DNA of 64,000 bases from Neobacillus rhizophilus (lineage in GTDB: Bacteria > Bacillota > Bacilli > Bacillales > Cytobacillaceae): assembly GCF_018343535.1 (NCBI RefSeq), contig NZ_JAGYPF010000002.1, forward strand, positions 1,018,103 to 1,082,102. The letters are read 5' to 3'. The first letter of the stretch is position 1, and each line of letters opens with the position of its first letter. Made by a program: the position numbers and the translations under genes. The notes under the pieces were generated by a model. That model worked only from the letters and a program-made list of their open reading frames with translations, searched no databases and was not told where the DNA came from. This document shows positions 1 through 8,485 of this stretch, in pieces.

Positions 1-231
1 CTTGGTGCAGACGAACGCCTTTATTTAAAAATCCCCACTGCCGATCTGCTCGATCAAAAGCCTGGTCAGGCCGATGAAACGGAGTTAGGCATTACCTACG
101 ATGAACTCGACGATTACCTCGAAGGCAAGCAGGTTTCTGAGGAGGTTGCGGAAAAAATCGAACAGCGCTATATCTTGACCGAACATAAACGGAGACTTCC
201 CGCCAGTATGTTTGATGAATGGTGGAAGTAA
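1..231 (+). CDS. nadE: NH3-dependent NAD+ synthetase, C-terminal end (partial)
   Basis: The window opens inside this gene; 76 codons remain before TAA. NadE makes NAD+ from nicotinic acid adenine dinucleotide, ATP and ammonia in the cytosol. The visible part carries the family's conserved C-terminal segment: a KIPTADL stretch, an acidic [13 protein letters not shown] region and the usual basic tail ending in DEWWK. These match my memory of Bacillus NadE, but the ATP-binding and amidation motifs lie upstream of the window and cannot be checked. A hairpin follows the stop at once, so this is the end of its transcript. Confidence 0.85.
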   Translation, partial: LGADERLYLKIPTADLLDQKPGQADETELGITYDELDDYLEGKQVSEEVAEKIEQRYILTEHKRRLPASMFDEWWK

Positions 232-240
232 GAACACCAA

Positions 241-273
241 AATGAGACTGCCCGCTTAAATGGCAGTCTCATT
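241..273. terminator. Bidirectional terminator between nadE and the spo0A-like gene
   Basis: A perfect 12-bp inverted repeat (AATGAGACTGCC / GGCAGTCTCATT) with a 9-nt loop sits between two convergent genes. A-rich and T-rich ends allow use from both sides. Confidence 0.75.
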
Positions 274-277
274 TAAA

Positions 278-1051
278 TCAACCCACTTTCTGCAGCCGCA
301 GATGATCAGCAATAAGTGCGATAAATTCACTATTCGTCGGCTTTCCCTTTAATGGGCTTACCGTATTCCCGAAGACCAGATTTAAATGCTCGATACTGCC
401 GCGGTTCCAGCCCACTTCAATCGAATGCCGGATGGCTCTTTCAACACGGCTTGGGGTAGTATTGTACAATTTGGCAATGGCCGGATAAATCAATTTTGTA
501 ATTCCACCTAATAATTCCACATTGCGGAACACCATTTGGATGGCTTCCCGTAAGAAAATATACCCTTTTAGGTTTGCTGGAATTCCCATCGAGCGGAGCA
601 CATCGGTGATTCTTACTTCTAGGCTCTCGCCGCTCTTATTCTCGTTTGACGGCTTAGTTTCTCTCGAGATTTTTATAGAATAACTTTCATTTGAACAAAT
701 CGTTCGAATTGTATCGGATAATTGCGACAGCTCAAATGGCTTCAACAGAAAATAGGACACCCCTAACTCATTTGCTTTCTTAATGATATCCTCTTTTCCA
801 AAGGCCGTTAACATTAAGACTTTGGTCGAAATATGATCGGCATAAAGCTTTTCGAGTAAAGAAAATCCGTCGGTATGAGGCATGATTAAATCCAGAACGA
901 CCACATCCGGATGTTCTCGTTTGATCAACTCCAATCCCTCCATGCCATTATGGGCGATTCCGACCACCTTCATATCGACTAGCTTTGACAGGTATTCATT
1001 AAGTATTTCCGTTAATTGAAAATTATCATCTATAATTCCAATTTTTATCAT
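278..1051 (-). CDS. spo0A: Spo0A-family response regulator
   Basis: Sporulation master-regulator family. An N-terminal receiver domain (about residues 1-120) has the acidic pair D8/D9, phospho-acceptor D54 in VVLDLIMPH, the conserved Thr in LMLTAFG and Lys in LLKPF. The C-terminal Spo0A DNA-binding domain (about 140-257) has the family hallmarks SRVERAIRH and KPTNSEFIA. The product is 257 aa against about 267 in B. subtilis. I chose the ATG at 1051 because AGGAAGG precedes it; a longer reading upstream has no such site. The gene does not sit beside spoIVB, the usual spo0A neighbour, and the receiver differs clearly from B. subtilis Spo0A, so it may be a second paralogue. The family call is firm; the gene symbol is provisional. 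Confidence 0.85.
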   Translation of the reverse strand: MIKIGIIDDNFQLTEILNEYLSKLVDMKVVGIAHNGMEGLELIKREHPDVVVLDLIMPHTDGFSLLEKLYADHISTKVLMLTAFGKEDIIKKANELGVSYFLLKPFELSQLSDTIRTICSNESYSIKISRETKPSNENKSGESLEVRITDVLRSMGIPANLKGYIFLREAIQMVFRNVELLGGITKLIYPAIAKLYNTTPSRVERAIRHSIEVGWNRGSIEHLNLVFGNTVSPLKGKPTNSEFIALIADHLRLQKVG

Positions 1052-1182
1052 GTTTAACCAATTCCTTCCTAAAAAAATCCCACTACTAAGTATTTTTCGA
1101 TATATTTCGTTGGGAGACAAGTAATATTTTCCAACAAAAAACTTAGTATTTATATAAAACCCCTATGGTATTTGTTTGTTCC

Positions 1183-1189
1183 TGTCGAA
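1183..1189 (+). promoter_or_regulatory. 0A box (Spo0A-binding consensus)
   Basis: TGTCGAA, an exact match to the Spo0A box core, lies about 130 bp upstream of the Spo0A-family start. It suggests autoregulation or control by another Spo0A. A 7-mer can occur by chance. Confidence 0.45.
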
Positions 1190-1599
1190 CTTTTAGCTTT
1201 ATTGTAAAAATAAAAGGCTATTGAACTAGACTGTACTTTTCAATTTCGGTATTAATGTCTAATTCAAAGAGAGTATGAAAAGATAGTACTTATACTACAA
1301 ATGGTCTATTTTGAAAATAATTACCAAATATTCATAAAAATTAAATAATTGTAAAGGCGGTAAGGGGTAGATACCGTTTTATCAAACGGAGGCGTAAAAC
1401 CCTTTATCTTTAGATTTTGGGATATAAGTCTCATTTTTTTTGTGGGATTTTGCGAACGTTCGCTCTTTGTTCAACTATTGCCATTATTCTGCTGTTAGCT
1501 ATTATAATAAAGACGTCACCCTGGGGACAATCATGTATATAACTGGACTATATCAGGAGCCTCTCTCCAAACTGAACGCCATTATATAAGAAATTTTAA

Positions 1600-1633
1600 C
1601 CTATCAGAACCATTCTGATAGGTTTTTAATTTT
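1600..1633 (+). terminator. Rho-independent terminator upstream of tcyA
   Basis: A 10-bp perfect stem (CCTATCAGAA / TTCTGATAGG) with a 3-nt loop is followed by TTTTTAATTTTT. No gene ends just before it on this strand, so it may be a leader (attenuator) terminator for the tcy operon. Confidence 0.65.
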
Positions 1634-1702
1634 TATAAAAGGGCAAAATAAACCCATCACTTTTATGGGATAAGAATAACTCAAACTTAGGAGGTAACCA
1701 TC

Positions 1703-2533
1703 ATGAAAAAACTATCCATTATTTTCGCCTTGCTGTTAGGTTTCATGCTTGTATTGGCAGCCTGCAATAAGGATGACAAGGCCGATAATAATAAAAAGAA
1801 TGACAATAAAACGGCTGAGAAAACGGCCAACGACTTATTAGCCAAGGTTAAGGATGACGGGAAAATTTTAATCGGAACAGAAGGGACATACCCACCGTTC
1901 ACCTTCCATGATGCAAATGGGAAATTAACGGGATTTGATGTGGAACTCTCTGAAGAGGTTGCCAAACGGATTGGGGTAAAAGCAGAATTCAAGGAAACCC
2001 AGTGGGATGCCATGTTTGCCGGCCTTGACGCGAAGCGTTTTGACATGATTGCCAACGAGGTTGGAATCCGACCTGACCGTCAGGAAAAATACGATTTCTC
2101 AGATCCATACATTACTTCTGCTGCTGTTCTAGTTACCAACAAGAGCAATACAAAGGTTAAATCATTTGAAGATATCAAAGGATTAAACTCCGCGCAATCA
2201 TTGACAAGCAACTATGGCGATATGGCGAAAAAGTACGGCGCAAATCTTGTGGGGGTGGATGGCTTCCAGCAGGCAGTAGAGCTGCTTGCACAAAATCGCG
2301 TCGATGTAACAATTAATGATAAAATCGCTTATTTGGATTATACAAAGCAGAAGCCGGATGCACCGATTAAAATTGTGGCTACAGGTGAAGATGCGTCATC
2401 AAGCGGTTTTATGTTCCGTAAGAAAAGCGATACGCTTGTTGATGCCGTGAACAAGGCCTTAAAAGACATGGTCGATGACGGCACCTACAAAAAAATTTCT
2501 GAGAAATGGTTTGGTGTAGATGTACTTAAATAG
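1703..2533 (+). CDS. tcyA: Cystine ABC transporter, substrate-binding lipoprotein
   Basis: Extracellular amino-acid-binding lipoprotein of the polar-amino-acid family, feeding L-cystine to the TcyB permease. The signal peptide ends in lipobox LAAC (Cys at about residue 20), followed by a Lys/Asn-rich linker and a two-lobe binding domain. The segments [36 protein letters not shown] and SAQSLTSNY match TcyA of B. subtilis closely. AGGAGG stands just ahead of the ATG. The stop overlaps the start of tcyB, so the two are translationally coupled. The substrate is inferred from similarity and from the tcyABC gene order. Confidence 0.85.
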   Translation: MKKLSIIFALLLGFMLVLAACNKDDKADNNKKNDNKTAEKTANDLLAKVKDDGKILIGTEGTYPPFTFHDANGKLTGFDVELSEEVAKRIGVKAEFKETQWDAMFAGLDAKRFDMIANEVGIRPDRQEKYDFSDPYITSAAVLVTNKSNTKVKSFEDIKGLNSAQSLTSNYGDMAKKYGANLVGVDGFQQAVELLAQNRVDVTINDKIAYLDYTKQKPDAPIKIVATGEDASSSGFMFRKKSDTLVDAVNKALKDMVDDGTYKKISEKWFGVDVLK

Positions 2534-3215
2534 TATTTTCGCTGACCCGGAACGAACGGCCCGGTTAATGGATATCGCCAAAACCTCCCTCCAGCCGATG
2601 CTGGAGGGTGCAATTATGAACACCATTCCCTTAACCATTATTTCGTTTATTGTCGGGATCATTTTAGCTGTATTGACAGCCCTTGCCCGAATTTCACAGG
2701 GGAAAGTATTGCGGGGGATTGCCGGAGTTTATGTGTCCGCCATCCGCGGGACGCCGCTGTTAGTGCAATTATTTATCATCTTTTACGGGCTGCCGAACGT
2801 CGGGATTACGCTTGATCCATTTATATCTGCTGTCATCGGCTTTTCGTTGAGCGTTGGGGCATATGCATCGGAAATTATCCGCGCAGCGATTCTTTCGATC
2901 CCAAAAGGACAGTGGGAGGCAGGCTATTCTATTGGCATGACCTACGCGCAAGCTTTAAAAAGAATCATTTTGCCACAGGCAGCGAGGGTATCCGTACCGC
3001 CATTATCGAATTCATTTATTAGTCTTGTTAAGGATACTTCACTCGCATCACTTGTGCTTGTAACGGAAATGTTCCGCCGCGCCCAGGAAATCGCCTCCCG
3101 GAACTATGAGTTTCTGTTGGTCTATACCGAAGCAGCCCTCATTTATTGGGTTATTTGCTTTTTCTTGTCTGTGCTCCAGCAATATATGGAAAAGCGGCTG
3201 GATCGGTATGTGTGA
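2520..3215 (+). CDS. tcyB: Cystine ABC transporter, permease
   Basis: Membrane subunit of the HisM/GlnP type with about five hydrophobic helices. The inner-membrane signature around [20 protein letters not shown], where the ATPase docks, is intact, as is [15 protein letters not shown] near residue 70. The ATG lies inside the last codons of tcyA (14-nt overlap), which fits coupled translation. The gene closely follows TcyB of B. subtilis in length and motifs. Unusually, the ATPase gene does not follow directly: a 270-bp gap containing a 21-bp repeat array separates them. Confidence 0.85.
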   Translation: MYLNSIFADPERTARLMDIAKTSLQPMLEGAIMNTIPLTIISFIVGIILAVLTALARISQGKVLRGIAGVYVSAIRGTPLLVQLFIIFYGLPNVGITLDPFISAVIGFSLSVGAYASEIIRAAILSIPKGQWEAGYSIGMTYAQALKRIILPQAARVSVPPLSNSFISLVKDTSLASLVLVTEMFRRAQEIASRNYEFLLVYTEAALIYWVICFFLSVLQQYMEKRLDRYV

Positions 3216-3335
3216 AATATTGTTTTGCCAAAAGATGAAGGAATTTTCACAAAATCAATAACAAAAGGACTTAAATAGGTAAATTTTCATACTTAAAAAG
3301 GGTTTCGTTTACTGTTTTTAGCATTCGATAGGATC

Positions 3336-3440
3336 CTATCGGCGAATTTTACATGTCTATCGGCGAATTAGGCCGTTCTATCAGCGAATTTCACCGTTCT
3401 ATCGGCGAATCGAGCCATTCTATCAGCGAATCGATTTTTA
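3336..3440 (+). repeat. 21-bp-period repeat array, family A (5 units)
   Basis: Five units begin at 3336, 3357, 3378, 3399 and 3420, each exactly 21 bp apart. Each has a conserved core CTATCGGCGAAT (with CTATCAGCGAAT variants) and a variable 9-bp rest. The array lies between tcyB and tcyC, inside the apparent operon. The same core recurs near 16.5, 24.1 and 29.4 kb. Confidence 0.9.
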
Positions 3441-3485
3441 ATGACCTTTTTTAGAAAAAACCCGAATGAAAAAGGGAGTATTCCA

Positions 3486-4220
3486 ATGATTTCAATTAAA
3501 GGATTACACAAGCAATTCGATCAATTAGAGGTATTAAAGGGAATAGACCTTGAGGTGGGAAAAGGGAAGGTTGTGGTTGTGATCGGTCCGTCCGGATCGG
3601 GGAAAACGACGATGCTTCGCTGCCTGAACGTGCTTGAGATTCCCACAAAAGGTATCATTTCCATTGAAGGTCACAGTCTTGATTTTTCAAAAAACGTTCC
3701 GAAAAAAAGCATCGCCTTGTTTCGCCGCTTGACCGGAATGGTGTTTCAAAACTATAATCTCTTCCCGCATAAAACGGCTCTTGAAAATGTTATGGAGGGG
3801 CCGGTGGTGGTGAAGGGGATGGATAAATCAAAAGCGCGAGAGAAGGCGGCGGCCCTTCTTCAAAAAGTTGGCCTCGGTGATAAAATGGACTACTATCCTT
3901 CACAGCTATCGGGCGGTCAGCAGCAACGGGTCGGCATTGCCCGGGCATTGGCGATGGAGCCGGAGGTAATGCTGTTTGATGAGCCGACATCAGCGCTCGA
4001 CCCTGAGCTAGTCGGCGAGGTGTTAAGGGTCATGAAGGACCTTGCGCAAGAGGGGATGACGATGATTGTCGTTACCCACGAAATGCGTTTTGCCCGTGAA
4101 GCGGCAGACGAAGTAATCTTCATGGACGGCGGCGTCGTTGTGGAGCGTAATAAGCCAGAAGAAATCTTTACCAACCCTAAAGAGGAACGAACCAGGAAGT
4201 TTTTGAATATGATTCAATAA
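3486..4220 (+). CDS. tcyC: Cystine ABC transporter, ATP-binding protein
   Basis: Cytoplasmic ATPase of the polar-amino-acid transporter family, 244 aa. Walker [11 protein letters not shown]-loop [10 protein letters not shown], signature LSGGQQQR, Walker [13 protein letters not shown] and the switch His in VVTHEM are all present. The ATG at 3486 follows AAAGGGAG and gives the normal family N-terminus; a 15-codon extension upstream lacks an equivalent site. It completes tcyABC. Transcription from tcyB must cross the repeat array, or this gene has its own promoter there. A terminator follows the stop. Confidence 0.85.
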   Translation: MISIKGLHKQFDQLEVLKGIDLEVGKGKVVVVIGPSGSGKTTMLRCLNVLEIPTKGIISIEGHSLDFSKNVPKKSIALFRRLTGMVFQNYNLFPHKTALENVMEGPVVVKGMDKSKAREKAAALLQKVGLGDKMDYYPSQLSGGQQQRVGIARALAMEPEVMLFDEPTSALDPELVGEVLRVMKDLAQEGMTMIVVTHEMRFAREAADEVIFMDGGVVVERNKPEEIFTNPKEERTRKFLNMIQ

Positions 4221-4251
4221 GTGCTTCAGCCGTGGGCTGGGGCACTTTTTG
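4219..4251 (+). terminator. Terminator of tcyC
   Basis: The hairpin AAGTGCTTCAGCC / GGCTGGGGCACTT, with a GTG loop and wobble pairs, ends in TTTTT. Its 5' arm overlaps the tcyC stop codon. Confidence 0.8.
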
Positions 4252-4252
4252 T

Positions 4253-4439
4253 TGTGGGCGTATAAACATGTTTACTGTCGTATAACCTGGTTTAACTGTC
4301 GGATAATCTGGTCGTATTGTCGTATAAACTTGGTTAACTGTCGGATAACCCTGTTTTACTGTCGTTAGACCGACTTACTGTCGTATAGTCCGCTCGTACT
4401 GTCGCATAAACCATTTTAACTGTCTCTTAAAACTCCCGA
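4253..4439 (+). repeat. 21-bp-period repeat array, family B (about 9 units)
   Basis: Copies of the core ACTGTCGTATAA (or ACTGTCGGATAA) begin at 4274, 4295, 4316, 4337, 4358, 4377, 4398 and 4419. A degenerate first unit starts at 4253. Spacing is 21 bp throughout except one 19-bp step. The remaining 9 bp per unit vary. The array ends about 40 bp before the SigW promoter of yuaF. Confidence 0.9.
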
Positions 4440-4479
4440 AAGATTTTTGTGAAAAATTTCATAAATAATCCCCAAAAAG

Positions 4480-4507
4480 TGAAACTTTTCCCTTTTTCAT
4501 CCGTATT
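4480..4507 (+). promoter_or_regulatory. SigW-type promoter of yuaF-floT
   Basis: The -35 TGAAAC (4480-4485), a 16-bp spacer and the -10 CGTATT (4502-4507) fit the extracytoplasmic sigma factor W consensus (TGAAAC-N16-CGTA). The B. subtilis yuaFGI operon is a known SigW target, so gene context agrees. Confidence 0.85.
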
Positions 4508-4591
4508 ATTGACTATACATAGACAATAGGGAAGGGACCGATGCCCCATGCTCAAGTGAAAACAAACTTTCCCCATTAATGAAGGAAAAGG

Positions 4592-5143
4592 ATGATGCAC
4601 ATGGAACTTTTCGGCTTGCCATTAGTCACGATTTATTTGTACGGTCTCATCATTTCTGGAGTATTAACTATTTTATATGTGTTGTTTGCTGATGTGTTTC
4701 ATTTTGACACTGGAGACGGCGGCTTGCACTTTCTCAACCCAGTCCTTGTCTTTGCCTTCATCACAGTTCTATCTGCAAGCGGCTACCTATTTGAAAGATT
4801 GACGGCCCTTCATTACCTACTGATTCTAGGAATATCAGCTGTTATCGCATTAATAGTCGTTACTTTATTAAATGTATTTGTTCTCGTCCCACTATCCTCC
4901 GCGGAGGAATCACTTGTCTATAAAGAATCTGATTTAAGAGGTCGGATTGGTACCGTCATCACGCCGATTCCTGCCGATGGCTTTGGCGAGGTCATTATTG
5001 AGAATGCCAGCGGCCGGATTGCCAAGCCTGCCACCAGCTTTGAAGGGGAATCCATACCAAACGGTGTGAAAGTGCTTATTGTTCAGGTGAAAAATGGGGT
5101 CCTTGAAGTAACCATACACCAGGAACTTGAAAGCTTTTTATAA
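4592..5143 (+). CDS. yuaF: NfeD-like membrane protein, flotillin partner
   Basis: 183-aa membrane protein with about three hydrophobic helices in residues 10-110 and a C-terminal soluble OB-like NfeD domain (DLRGRIGTVITPIPADGFGEV onward). It is the partner encoded with flotillin T in Bacilli and acts in lipid-domain and envelope-stress functions. The start is ambiguous: ATGs at 4592, 4595 and 4601 share one GAAGGAAAAGG site. It lies 27 bp upstream of floT, behind a SigW promoter, as in B. subtilis. Confidence 0.85.
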   Translation: MMHMELFGLPLVTIYLYGLIISGVLTILYVLFADVFHFDTGDGGLHFLNPVLVFAFITVLSASGYLFERLTALHYLLILGISAVIALIVVTLLNVFVLVPLSSAEESLVYKESDLRGRIGTVITPIPADGFGEVIIENASGRIAKPATSFEGESIPNGVKVLIVQVKNGVLEVTIHQELESFL

Positions 5144-5170
5144 AAGAGAGAGAAAGAGGAGGTACACAAT

Positions 5171-6688
5171 ATGGAATTTGGATTTATTTGGGTAATTATT
5201 GGGATTGTCGCACTTATCTTAATCGCATTAATCGGTGTATTTATTACCAAGTACCGGACGGCCGGGCCGGATGAGGCACTGATTGTAACCGGTAGTTTCC
5301 TAGGGAACAAAAATGTCCACCTCGACGAATCGGGTAACAAAATAAAGATCATTCGCGGTGGCGGTACGTTTATTTTACCAGTTTTTCAACAAGCAGAACC
5401 GTTAAGCTTGTTATCTAGCAAACTAGAAGTAACAACCCCGGAGGTTTACACTGAGCAGGGCGTGCCGGTCATGGCAGATGGGGTATCAATCATCAAGATC
5501 GGCGGCTCCATCACTGAGATTGCAACAGCTGCTGAACAGTTCCTTGGCAAGCCGAAGGAAGAAAGGGAAAATGAAGCAAAAGAGGTTCTAGAGGGTCATC
5601 TGCGTTCCATTCTTGGCTCGATGACAGTTGAAGAAATCTATAAAAACCGCGATAAATTCTCGCAGGAAGTACAGCGTGTCGCATCACAGGACCTTGCGAA
5701 AATGGGTCTGATCATTGTTTCCTTTACGATTAAAGACGTTCGTGACAAAAACGGCTACCTCGATGCCCTTGGTAAACCGCGGATTGCCCAAGTAAAACGC
5801 GACGCTGATATCGCCACTGCCGAAGCTGATAAAGAAACCCGCATTAAAAAGGCGGAGGCCGATAAGGAAGCGAAACGTTCAGAGCTGGAGCGGGCAACAG
5901 AAATCGCCGAGGCTGAAAAAGTCAATCAGTTGAAAACAGCGGAATTCCGCCGCGAGCAGGACATCGCCAAGGCCCGTGCCGACATGGCTTACGACCTTGA
6001 AAGTGCCAAGGCCAAGCAGGACGTAACCGAACAGGAAATGCAAGTTAAAATCATTGAAAGACAGAAGCAAATTGAACTCGAGGAAAAAGAAATCCTTCGT
6101 CGTGAACGTCAATATGATTCTGAAGTGAAAAAGAAAGCCGATGCCGACCGCTATTCGATTGAACAGTCTGCTGCCGCAGAAAAAGCCCGGCAAATTGCTG
6201 ATGCAGAAGCGAATAAATACCGGATTGAAGCGATGGCGAAAGCGGAAGCTGAGCGCGTGCGTTTGGACGGTCTTGCTAAAGCGGAATCGCAAAGGGCACA
6301 GGGGCTTTCTGAAGCTGAAATCATCCGCATGAAAGGTCTTGCCGAAGCAGAAGCAAAGCAAAAGATTGCAGAAGCATTCGAACAATTCGGCCAGGCTGCG
6401 ATTCTCGACATGATCATCAAAATGCTTCCGGAATACGCAAAGCAGGTGGCAAGCCCGCTGTCCAATATTGAAAAAATTACTGTCGTGGATACAGGCGGCG
6501 GTTCCGGCCCAAATGGCGGCGCCAATAAAATCACCGGCTATGCTACCAATCTGATGGCAAGCTTGCAGGAGTCATTAAAGGCATCAAGCGGCTTGGACCT
6601 TAAAGAGATGATTGAAAACTACTCCGGCAAATCCAATGTGAAAAGAAGCATTGAGGAATTAACGGACGAAATCAAAAAGAAAGACTAA
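5171..6688 (+). CDS. floT: Flotillin-like protein FloT
   Basis: Membrane scaffold that organises lipid microdomains. An N-terminal hydrophobic helix (about residues 5-27) anchors it. An SPFH/PHB domain (about 30-220) follows, then a long Ala/Glu/Lys-rich coiled coil (about 220-400, with repeated EA and KAEA blocks) for oligomerisation, and a Gly-rich C-terminal part (about 420-505). The length of 505 aa is close to B. subtilis FloT (509). AGAGGAGG precedes the ATG. It is co-transcribed with yuaF under SigW. Confidence 0.92.
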   Translation: MEFGFIWVIIGIVALILIALIGVFITKYRTAGPDEALIVTGSFLGNKNVHLDESGNKIKIIRGGGTFILPVFQQAEPLSLLSSKLEVTTPEVYTEQGVPVMADGVSIIKIGGSITEIATAAEQFLGKPKEERENEAKEVLEGHLRSILGSMTVEEIYKNRDKFSQEVQRVASQDLAKMGLIIVSFTIKDVRDKNGYLDALGKPRIAQVKRDADIATAEADKETRIKKAEADKEAKRSELERATEIAEAEKVNQLKTAEFRREQDIAKARADMAYDLESAKAKQDVTEQEMQVKIIERQKQIELEEKEILRRERQYDSEVKKKADADRYSIEQSAAAEKARQIADAEANKYRIEAMAKAEAERVRLDGLAKAESQRAQGLSEAEIIRMKGLAEAEAKQKIAEAFEQFGQAAILDMIIKMLPEYAKQVASPLSNIEKITVVDTGGGSGPNGGANKITGYATNLMASLQESLKASSGLDLKEMIENYSGKSNVKRSIEELTDEIKKKD

Positions 6689-6691
6689 TGG

Positions 6692-6731
6692 AAAGGGGCT
6701 GACCCGCTTATATTGCGGTCGCCCCCTTTTT
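6692..6731 (+). terminator. Terminator of floT
   Basis: The GC-rich hairpin AAAGGGGC-TGACCCGC / GCGGTC-GCCCCCTTT is followed by a T run, just after the floT stop. Confidence 0.85.
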
Positions 6732-6809
6732 CAATTTGCGCTTCACAGCATTAATAAAGTCCATGGGCCGCAGCCGGATTCCAACCAAACTAAGAGGCTT
6801 ACTCACAAT

Positions 6810-7739
6810 CTAGCTCCCTTGTTTTTTAATAAAATTGTACATCGCGCCAATCATTCCAGCATCATTTTGATACTTGCAGCGCTCAACCGGTATCTTAATC
6901 CGTTTCCACCAAGGGAGCTGGTCAAGTTTATGATTGATTTTACTAATCAATCCTTGTTGGGCGATGACCCCTCCGCCAATTAAAATCTTTTGCGGGTTTA
7001 AGGTTGCGGCTAGATTGAAAATTCCATAACTTATGTGTTGAACCCACTCATCAACTAGTTTTCGTACCGAACTATTTTTCCTGGATTCCAGAAAAACTGT
7101 TTCTCCTTCAATATTTTGGTGCTCACTAATACCCTTTAGCTTTTTATAGGCTTTTATTAAGGCATTAGTGGAAGCATTGGAATGCAATATGTCCATGTCA
7201 TAATTTCCTGCCCTTGTAATCATAAAACCAATTTCGCCGCCCCTAAAGCTGTGTCCATGTAAAAGACTTCCGTTTACAAAGATACCGCCGCCAATACCGG
7301 TACCAATGGTCATACAAATAAAATCGGTACAATTCTTTGCGTTGCCGCTCACTTTTTCAGCTAACGCGACACAGTTCCCATCATTCTCAACTTCAATTGG
7401 CAGAGAAGTTCTTTTTTCCAGTAGTTTTTTTAGATTCTGGTGATCCAGAGCTGTGACCGCGCCACCGCTTTCTGAGTAACCTGTATGCGGATTGATAAAG
7501 CCCGGTAAGCTAATGGCAACACCGCTCACTTGATGATTTTGGGTATACATGTTAATTGTTTCTGTCATTTCTTTTAAAAATAGGTCCAGGTTAGTGCAAT
7601 GGGTATCGTAACTGTCCTTTGAAAGAATGGTTCCATCTTCTAACAATAGCCCATGCTTTACTTTTGTCCCGCCAACATCAAAACTGATATATTTTTTAGC
7701 TTCCTTCCCGTCAATTTCGAAACTAGTATATTCTTTCAC
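6810..7739 (-). CDS. ROK-family sugar kinase (glucokinase-like)
   Basis: Cytosolic hexose or N-acetylhexosamine kinase of the ROK family, 309 aa. The phosphate-binding motif FDVGGTKVKHG is near residue 20, and MTIGTGIGGG and ENDGNCVALAE are intact. The usual zinc-binding CxCGxxGCxE motif of glucokinase/NagK proteins is not seen; at that place the protein reads HGHSFRGGEIGFM and continues differently, so substrate type is open. It starts at GTG with AGGAGG 6 bp away; that site overlaps the stop of the upstream kinase gene, so the two form an operon. Confidence 0.8.
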   Translation of the reverse strand: MKEYTSFEIDGKEAKKYISFDVGGTKVKHGLLLEDGTILSKDSYDTHCTNLDLFLKEMTETINMYTQNHQVSGVAISLPGFINPHTGYSESGGAVTALDHQNLKKLLEKRTSLPIEVENDGNCVALAEKVSGNAKNCTDFICMTIGTGIGGGIFVNGSLLHGHSFRGGEIGFMITRAGNYDMDILHSNASTNALIKAYKKLKGISEHQNIEGETVFLESRKNSSVRKLVDEWVQHISYGIFNLAATLNPQKILIGGGVIAQQGLISKINHKLDQLPWWKRIKIPVERCKYQNDAGMIGAMYNFIKKQGS

Positions 7740-7750
7740 CTTTCATCCTC

Positions 7751-8200
7751 CTATTTGCGATTATCAAGCCCAGAAATTTGACTAATAGTCCCCTCATCCG
7801 AAGTCGGTTTCTGGAATTCGTTGTGTATTTGTTTTAAAACATCATCTGATAACCGCTTTAAAATTCTGTTTCGGTTTTTACAAGTTTTATAATCAGTATC
7901 TACATAGAAAATTTCCAAAGTCAGGCCAAATTCTTTTGCCACTCGTCTCCATCTTTTTCGTCTGTCTCTTGTTCTGTTGGTGGTATCAACGAGCACATCA
8001 TGTCCGCTTTTTAGCAATGTCCGGACCATGAGTTCAGCGTTTTCCCACACGAGAGGTTCTGCCTCTGCTTTATAAACTTGGCCATGTAAAGCAAGCCTAA
8101 GATCATCGAGAGATACACGTACCCAACCTTGCTTCTGAAGAGTTTTGCCGTATGTTGATTTTCCACTAAGCGGCATCCCGCACATTATTCCCAGTTTCAC
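7751..8200 (-). CDS. P-loop kinase, polynucleotide-kinase-like (AAA_33)
   Basis: Small P-loop ATPase, 149 aa. Walker A is GMPLSGKST at residues 8-16. A VSLDDLRLALHG segment and VDTTNRTRDRRKRW (lid region) resemble the kinase domain of T4-type polynucleotide kinases and related small-molecule kinases. It starts at GTG after GGGAGGAG and is followed without a gap by the ROK kinase on the same strand. The real substrate cannot be read from sequence. Pairing with a sugar kinase favours a small-metabolite substrate, but this is weak inference. Confidence 0.7.
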   Translation of the reverse strand: MKLGIMCGMPLSGKSTYGKTLQKQGWVRVSLDDLRLALHGQVYKAEAEPLVWENAELMVRTLLKSGHDVLVDTTNRTRDRRKRWRRVAKEFGLTLEIFYVDTDYKTCKNRNRILKRLSDDVLKQIHNEFQKPTSDEGTISQISGLDNRK

Positions 8201-8485
8201 TGTTCATCTCCTCCCAAAAAAATTCCTGCCTGTAATCAAAATGACAGGAACAGACACATCATCACTTAAGCAACAGGTTCTCTATTTTATTGAATGCGAA
8301 TGAGCATACATTTGAAAGGTACAAAAAACTATGTTTAATTTACCGAAATATTCTCCTTGGGTATGGATACAAGCCGTTTCCATCCCATATCGATTCACAT
8401 AAGTATAAAAGAAACTTCTAATGTCCTCTTAGGAGAAAAAAGTTCGTTTGTTTATTAACAATCCAGAAGAAGGTGAGAAAAAGTT

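Larger units (their letters stand above)
1052..1702. other. Long intergenic region between divergent genes
   Basis: About 650 bp without a convincing gene. It holds a 0A box (1183-1189), a possible nested RNA fold (1361-1406), a perfect 12-bp palindrome GCGAACGTTCGC (1452-1463) and a terminator (1600-1633) ahead of tcyA. The spacing suggests a leader transcript that can end before tcyA, but I recognise no known riboswitch consensus here. Confidence 0.6.

Noticed and set aside
1452..1463. LexA/DinR box
   Set aside because: The Bacillus SOS box needs four bases between CGAAC and GTTCG halves; here the halves fuse without a spacer.
5879..6385. 168-aa antisense frame within floT
   Set aside because: It mirrors the low-complexity Ala/Glu/Lys coding of the flotillin coiled coil, which leaves stop-poor antisense frames; no start signals.
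8215..8260. Leader terminator before the polynucleotide-kinase-like gene
   Set aside because: On the minus strand TTCCTG can pair with CAGGAA before a T run, but the stem is only 6 bp with a large loop and competing pairings; too weak to annotate.
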